A stretch of 10,695 bases of DNA. It comes from Actinomycetota bacterium. Lineage in GTDB: Bacteria > Actinomycetota > Actinomycetes > S36-B12. The stretch lies in NCBI GenBank assembly GCA_009726075.1, contig WLND01000023.1, forward strand, positions 1 through 10,695. The letters run 5' to 3'. The translations under genes were made by a program, and so were the position numbers. The notes under the pieces are model-generated. The model worked only from the letters and a program-made list of their open reading frames with translations, was not told the origin of the DNA and made no database searches. Below, piece after piece: positions 6,752 to 10,695 of this stretch. Numbering within the stretch: the stretch's first letter is position 1; the number at the start of each line of letters is the position of its first letter.

Positions 6752-8146
6752 ATGACGTCGACGGAACGCGATCCGGGCGCGGTTTCACCGCCCCTCGACG
6801 AGTTCGCCCTGGACGCCAATGCTGTGCCCGCGCTCCTGTGGATGACGGACGCCTCCGGGGCTTTCATCGACTTCAACGCGACCTGGCTGAGCTGGCGCGG
6901 CCGCACGAGCGACGAAGAACTCGGTGACGGCTGGATCCAGGGCGTCCATCCCCACGATGCCGATCGTCTCGCACTCGAGTTCGAGCGTTCATTGGACGGG
7001 TCCAGGGTCTTCGAATGCGATGCCCGGATGTGCCGGGCAGACGGCGAATACCGTCTGCTCGCCCTGACCGGCGTGCCCCGGCACGATCACGAGGGCAGGT
7101 TCGCCGGCTTGTCGGGCGCCTGCCTGGACATCACCGATCACGTCCCACCGCGTGACGTCGTCGAGCCGTCCCTCGACCTTCACCGCGCCGCGGTCGATGC
7201 CCTCGGCGAGGGCGTGGTCATCACCGACGGCGAGGGCTGCGTCCTGACCATCAATGCAGCGGCCGCCTCGATGATCGGCGTCGCCGCCGAGGACGTCGTC
7301 GGTCTTCCCCTCTCCGGAGTGTCGGGTGCGGATGTCGTATCTGAGGCCGGCGAGCAGATCCGGCATCATGTGTGGCCCGCGCACGAGGTCCTGCGCACCG
7401 GCGAGCCCGTCTCCGGGGCGGTGCTCGGATTCGCCGCAGGTGGCGAGCCGGTGCGCTGGAGCCTCATCAACAGCCGGCCACTCCACATCCCGGAGACGAC
7501 CGAACTGCTCGGCACCGTGACCTCGATCGTCGACATCACCGCACGCAAGGTGATGGCCGACGCCGCAGACCACCGCGCCCGCCACGACTCCCTCACCGGC
7601 CTGGCGAACCGCTCAGAGCTCATTCGCACCGTGAAGTCAGTGTCGTCGAGAACTCAGCGCTCGGGGGCATTCGTGGCAATCGCATTCTGCGATATCGACG
7701 ACTTCAAGTCAGTCAATGACCGATTCGGGCATGCCGCCGGCGATGAGCTCCTCGTGGTGATTGCGCAGCGGATGGCGGCTGCCGTCCGTGCCGGAGACCT
7801 GGTGGCACGAGTCGGAGGCGATGAGCTGGCCGTCGTCCTCGATGGGGTCGATGGCATCGAGGACGCCCTGCGCGTGGCCGAGCAAATACGCGCATCGGTC
7901 GGCGCTCCGGTCGTCCTCGGGGCCGGCACCGTGACTCCGACGATGAGCATCGGGGTGTCTCTGGCTGGCCCCGGTCAGGGTCCGGCCGAGACCCTGAACA
8001 ATGCCGACCTCGCGATGTATGCGGCCAAGCGCAACGGCCGAAATGCGGTGGTGAGCCTGGACCCGGTGCGCCCGCCTGCGCAGCCCCAGGCCGCCAAGAA
8101 ACCTGAGATGGAGGTGACGGACGATGCACGCGCTCCTGGTCTTTGA
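6752..8146 (+). CDS. PAS-PAS-GGDEF diguanylate cyclase
   Basis: Makes the second messenger c-di-GMP from two GTP. The protein is 464 aa and has no membrane helix or signal peptide, so it is cytosolic. PAS1 spans about residues 20-130 (ends LSGACLDITDH) and PAS2 about 143-265 (ends TSIVDITARK). The GGDEF domain spans about 275-437, with the entry motif HDSLTGLANR, FCDIDDFKSVND (312-323), GHAAGDELL and active site GGDEL (355-359). Leu replaces the usual Phe, a variant found in predicted active cyclases. The inhibitory site RxxD (RAGD, 346-349) is intact, five residues before the active site. There is no EAL domain. A Pro/Ala-rich tail ends within the flavodoxin gene. The start ATG 6752 has a GGGGG at 4 nt. 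The PAS cofactor (flavin, haem or none) cannot be told. Confidence 0.93.
   Translation: MTSTERDPGAVSPPLDEFALDANAVPALLWMTDASGAFIDFNATWLSWRGRTSDEELGDGWIQGVHPHDADRLALEFERSLDGSRVFECDARMCRADGEYRLLALTGVPRHDHEGRFAGLSGACLDITDHVPPRDVVEPSLDLHRAAVDALGEGVVITDGEGCVLTINAAAASMIGVAAEDVVGLPLSGVSGADVVSEAGEQIRHHVWPAHEVLRTGEPVSGAVLGFAAGGEPVRWSLINSRPLHIPETTELLGTVTSIVDITARKVMADAADHRARHDSLTGLANRSELIRTVKSVSSRTQRSGAFVAIAFCDIDDFKSVNDRFGHAAGDELLVVIAQRMAAAVRAGDLVARVGGDELAVVLDGVDGIEDALRVAEQIRASVGAPVVLGAGTVTPTMSIGVSLAGPGQGPAETLNNADLAMYAAKRNGRNAVVSLDPVRPPAQPQAAKKPEMEVTDDARAPGL
8110..8115 (+). promoter_or_regulatory. Strong Shine-Dalgarno site for the flavodoxin gene inside the cyclase gene
   Basis: GGAGGT lies 8 nt before ATG 8124 and inside the last codons of the cyclase. 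It fixes the flavodoxin start and shows that the 23-bp overlap is a real translational arrangement. Confidence 0.85.
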
Positions 8147-8666
8147 GTCGATGTTCGGCAATACCCTCGAGGTGGCCAATGCGGTCGCAGCGGGGATCGC
8201 CGAGGCGACGGATGGTGCCATGGTCGATGTCGCCGAGGTGGGCACACTGCCCGCGGTCGGTCCGGACGTCGACCTGCTCGTCGTCGGGGGTCCGACCCAC
8301 GCATTCGGCATGAGCCGGCCGACCACGCGGCAGTCGGCCCGCGATCAGATGCGAAATCACGACGACGTGCCCGCAGGGGTCGTGTCAGAGGGCATCGGCG
8401 TGCGGGAGTGGCTCGACCAGCTGCCGGCCGCCCACGCGCACCTGCTCTGCGCTGCCTTCGACACCCGCGTGTCATCCCCTCGAGTGCCGGGATCAGCCGC
8501 GCACGGTATGGCAAAGCGTCTGCGTCACAAGGGATATGCCGAGGCCTCGGAACCCCACACCTTCTGGGTCGCCGGCACCGAAGGCCCGGTCATCGAGGGC
8601 GAGATCAGCAAGGCGCGGGAGTGGGGCCGCAGTCTCGCCATCTCGACTCGCTCCCATCGCTGGTGA
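8124..8666 (+). CDS. Flavodoxin-like FMN protein
   Basis: A predicted small soluble electron carrier or redox sensor, 180 aa. Seen: strand 1 and the FMN phosphate loop FESMFGNT (residues 7-14), the typical second loop VVGGPTHAFGMSRP (53-66), and the third strand/loop LLCAAFDTR (107-115), which would hold the isoalloxazine side. The C-terminal half carries SAAHGMAKRLRHKGY and a final WVAGTEGPV strand, as in actinobacterial flavodoxin-family proteins. It starts within the cyclase gene with a strong ribosome-binding site, so the two are co-transcribed and likely co-translated. Its 3' end faces the MMPL gene 18 nt away. A role in passing redox state to the cyclase, or in an unrelated electron transfer, is inference; no reductase gene is adjacent on the same strand. 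Confidence 0.88.
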   Translation: MHALLVFESMFGNTLEVANAVAAGIAEATDGAMVDVAEVGTLPAVGPDVDLLVVGGPTHAFGMSRPTTRQSARDQMRNHDDVPAGVVSEGIGVREWLDQLPAAHAHLLCAAFDTRVSSPRVPGSAAHGMAKRLRHKGYAEASEPHTFWVAGTEGPVIEGEISKAREWGRSLAISTRSHRW

Positions 8667-8684
8667 GGCGACCGGGACGTGGCG

Positions 8685-10695
8685 TCAGTGCTCTGAGAGC
8701 CCGAAGCGTGCATGGATCTCGCGCAGGGGCGCTGGCGCCCACCAGTTCGCCCGGCCAGCGATGCGCATGAATGCCGGCACGAGAAGCACGCGCACGATGG
8801 TCGCATCGAGCAGGATCGCGACGGTCACGCCGAGGCCGATGATCTTGATATTCGTCACCGAGCAGGTGAGGAACGTGGCGAAGACCACGGCCAGCAGCAG
8901 TGCAGCGGCCGTGATGATGCCGGCCGAGCGCTGGAGGCCGAAGGCCACCGATGCGGTGTTGTCGCCCGTGCGGTCGTACTCCTCCTTGATGCGAGACAGC
9001 AGGAAGACCTCGTAGTCCATGGACAGGCCGAACGCGACGATGGCCGTGACGATCGTCGTCGAGGTGTCGATCGTCCCGGTATTGATGAAGTCGCCGACGA
9101 GCCAGGTCATGTGCCCGTCCTGGAACACCCAGACGAGGACGCCGATCGCGGCCGAGAGGCTCAGGATGTTGAGCACCACGGCCTTAACCGGCAGCAGGAT
9201 GCTGCCGGTGAACAGGAACAGCAGGATGAGGACGGTGATGATCACCCAGCCGAGCGCCCAGGGCAGCATGCGGGCGATGCCCGCCTGAGAGTCGGTGTAC
9301 TCCGCGGCAAGGCCGCCGACCAGGGCTCCGCTCGGAGCTGGCAACGCGCGGAGGGCTGAGACGACCGACTCCCCCTCGGGGCTCCTCGGTCGTTCGCTGG
9401 AGTAGGCGATCAGTCGCTCGAAGTCGGGGCTCGCCGTGTCCACTGCCGCCGGCCCGTCGGCCGCGCGCACTCCGGCGGCATAGACGCCGGCAGATGAAAC
9501 GACCCGCGTGATGCCCTGCGCCTGCGACACCGCTGCCGCGTAGTCGCCGAGCTCGGTGGCATCGACGGGCACCGGTACGACGATGTCGATCGGCACACCG
9601 CCAAGGCCGGGGAACTCCGTGCCCAGCACTCCGGTTGCCACGACGGACGGATCGGTGCTCGGCAGGGCCCGCTCGTCGACCTGGCCGAACTGCACGCTCA
9701 GGGCCGGCCACGCGAGCACGAGCAGGACCGCAATGCTCCCGAGAGCGACGGGCCACGGGCGGCGCATGATCGCCCGGGCAAGGGTCGCCCAACGGGTGCC
9801 CTCGTGGCCCCGGCCGACCCCGCGGCGAATGCGCAGGGCATTCACGCGCGGCCCGAGCATGCCGAGGGCGGCGGGCAGGGTCACGATTGCCCCAAGGACC
9901 GCGAACACCACCACGGAGATCCCGGCAAAGGCGAACGAGCGCAGGAAGTACTGGGGAAAGAACAGCATCGCGGCCAGGGTCACCGCCACGGTGAGGCCCG
10001 AGAATACGACGGTGCGCCCGGCCGTTGCGACCGTCCGGCTCACCGCCTGCTCGATACTCGATCGGCTGCCACCGTCCGACGCAGCCAGTTCCTCCCTGAA
10101 TCGGCTCACCACGAGAAGCGAGTAATCGATGCCGAGGCCGAGGCCGAGGCCGGTGACGACGTTGATCGAGAACACAGAGATGTCGGTCGCGAAGGTAAGG
10201 AGAAAGAGGACGAACAGACTTCCGACGATCGAGCCCAGGCCGACGAGCAATGGCATGCCGGCTGCGATGAGCCCGCCGAACACCACGAGCAGCAGGATGA
10301 AGGTGACCGGGATGGCGATCGACTCGGCCTTCGCGAGATCGCTGCTGATCTGGTTGTTGATTGCCTTGGCTATCGACGCCCCTCCCCCGACGTAGACGGT
10401 CGTCGAGCCGAGATCCTGCTCAGCGATCACTTGGTCGACCGAATCGGTGATCGTGCGGGCCGACAGCGCACTCGCGGGGTCGAAGGTGACGAGGATGAGA
10501 CCGCCGGTGCCATCGGCGCTGCGCAGGTCGGGGCTCTGGGTCTGCCAGTACGAGACCGCGCGCAGCACCCCGGGGACGGCATCAATCGCGGCGGTCAGAG
10601 TCTGGCCGGCGGCCGCAGGGGCTGCGGCATCCGCCGGTTCGGTGCCCATTACGGCGATGACCATGTTCGACTCGGGCGAGTCGAACTCACGCTCA
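8685..10695 (-). CDS. MMPL/RND-family transporter, N-terminus beyond right edge
   Basis: A proton-driven membrane exporter of the MMPL type, of lipids or hydrophobic compounds in known members. 669 codons plus stop are visible, and the frame is open to the window end, so ATG 10664 is internal; the first membrane helix and the start lie outside. Seen, numbering from ATG 10664: a periplasmic domain to about 112; helices from 115 with VVTGLGLGLGIDYSLLVVSR (Asp180-Tyr181); a cytoplasmic loop near 270-295; a second periplasmic domain (about 325-465); and helices with AFGLSMDYEVFLLSRIKEEY (Asp550-Tyr551). The two Asp-Tyr pairs match the proton-relay pairs of mycobacterial MmpL3. The C-terminus ends in RANWWAPAPLREIHARFG, typical of the family. 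The substrate is unknown, and no regulator or partner gene is visible on this side. Confidence 0.93.
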   Translation of the reverse strand, partial: EREFDSPESNMVIAVMGTEPADAAAPAAAGQTLTAAIDAVPGVLRAVSYWQTQSPDLRSADGTGGLILVTFDPASALSARTITDSVDQVIAEQDLGSTTVYVGGGASIAKAINNQISSDLAKAESIAIPVTFILLLVVFGGLIAAGMPLLVGLGSIVGSLFVLFLLTFATDISVFSINVVTGLGLGLGIDYSLLVVSRFREELAASDGGSRSSIEQAVSRTVATAGRTVVFSGLTVAVTLAAMLFFPQYFLRSFAFAGISVVVFAVLGAIVTLPAALGMLGPRVNALRIRRGVGRGHEGTRWATLARAIMRRPWPVALGSIAVLLVLAWPALSVQFGQVDERALPSTDPSVVATGVLGTEFPGLGGVPIDIVVPVPVDATELGDYAAAVSQAQGITRVVSSAGVYAAGVRAADGPAAVDTASPDFERLIAYSSERPRSPEGESVVSALRALPAPSGALVGGLAAEYTDSQAGIARMLPWALGWVIITVLILLFLFTGSILLPVKAVVLNILSLSAAIGVLVWVFQDGHMTWLVGDFINTGTIDTSTTIVTAIVAFGLSMDYEVFLLSRIKEEYDRTGDNTASVAFGLQRSAGIITAAALLLAVVFATFLTCSVTNIKIIGLGVTVAILLDATIVRVLLVPAFMRIAGRANWWAPAPLREIHARFGLSEH
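10131..10152. repeat. Short in-frame hexamer repeat in the MMPL gene
   Basis: GCCGAG is repeated three times with a partial fourth copy. On the coding strand it encodes the GLGLGLG run just before the proton-relay Asp180. Slippage by one unit would add or remove two residues next to a functional site without a frameshift. Confidence 0.5.

Noticed and set aside
7806..7835. GGDEL as a sign of a degenerate, inactive GGDEF domain
   Set aside because: The Gly-Gly-Asp-Glu core, the upstream Asp and Asn/Asp residues and the RxxD site are all intact; only the last, non-catalytic position differs.
8667..8701. Terminator between the convergent flavodoxin and MMPL genes
   Set aside because: The 18-nt gap holds no stable stem. 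The only dyad nearby (GCTCT-g-AGAGC, 8691-8701) is short and lies inside the MMPL coding region.
10662..10664. ATG 10664 as the true MMPL start
   Set aside because: The frame is open upstream to the window edge (EREFDSPESN precedes it), and an MMPL protein needs a membrane helix before this periplasmic segment.
1..10695. CRISPR arrays, tRNA genes, insertion sequences or phage genes
   Set aside because: No regularly spaced repeats, cloverleaf-like sequences, transposase or integrase motifs were seen anywhere in the window.

Overview
The base composition (very high GC, strong G/C in third codon positions), frequent GTG starts, an MmpL-type transporter and tightly packed genes suggest an actinobacterium, most likely in or near the Microbacteriaceae. 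That placement is inferred from gene style, not from any marker gene. There is no rRNA, tRNA, CRISPR array, insertion sequence or phage gene. The window looks like ordinary chromosome with a redox and transport flavour. I did not find a clearly new defence or mobile system.

Left block (1-1575): on the minus strand a 90-aa protein of unknown function (242-514) is followed by the N-terminus of a GMC-type FAD oxidoreductase that runs off the left edge (start 182). A 14-bp perfect hairpin sits between them. Divergent from this pair is a LysR-type regulator (601-1575). The 86-bp AT-rich gap carries several palindromes, the classic layout of a LysR regulator controlling a divergent enzyme operon and itself.

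Middle block (1550-6500), all on the minus strand: in transcription order a flavin reductase-like FMN protein, a P2-type cation ATPase 35 nt downstream, a long imperfect hairpin with 20-bp perfect outer arms, a pirin with a complete metal site, and a FetB/UPF0014 permease without its usual FetA ATPase. FetB and the LysR gene are convergent and overlap by 26 bp. A run of five G-tracts lies across the ATPase stop codon.

Right block (6752-10695): a PAS-PAS-GGDEF diguanylate cyclase and a flavodoxin-like protein overlap by 23 bp on the plus strand and are probably translationally coupled. They converge on an MMPL/RND transporter whose N-terminus lies beyond the right edge. The 251-bp gap between the flavin reductase and the cyclase is a divergent promoter region.

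Points most worth a second look: the possible link between c-di-GMP synthesis and a flavodoxin, the long hairpin element, the LysR operator layout with a hairpin just before the GMC start, the orphan FetB next to pirin, and the Na,K-ATPase-like cation site of the P-type ATPase.
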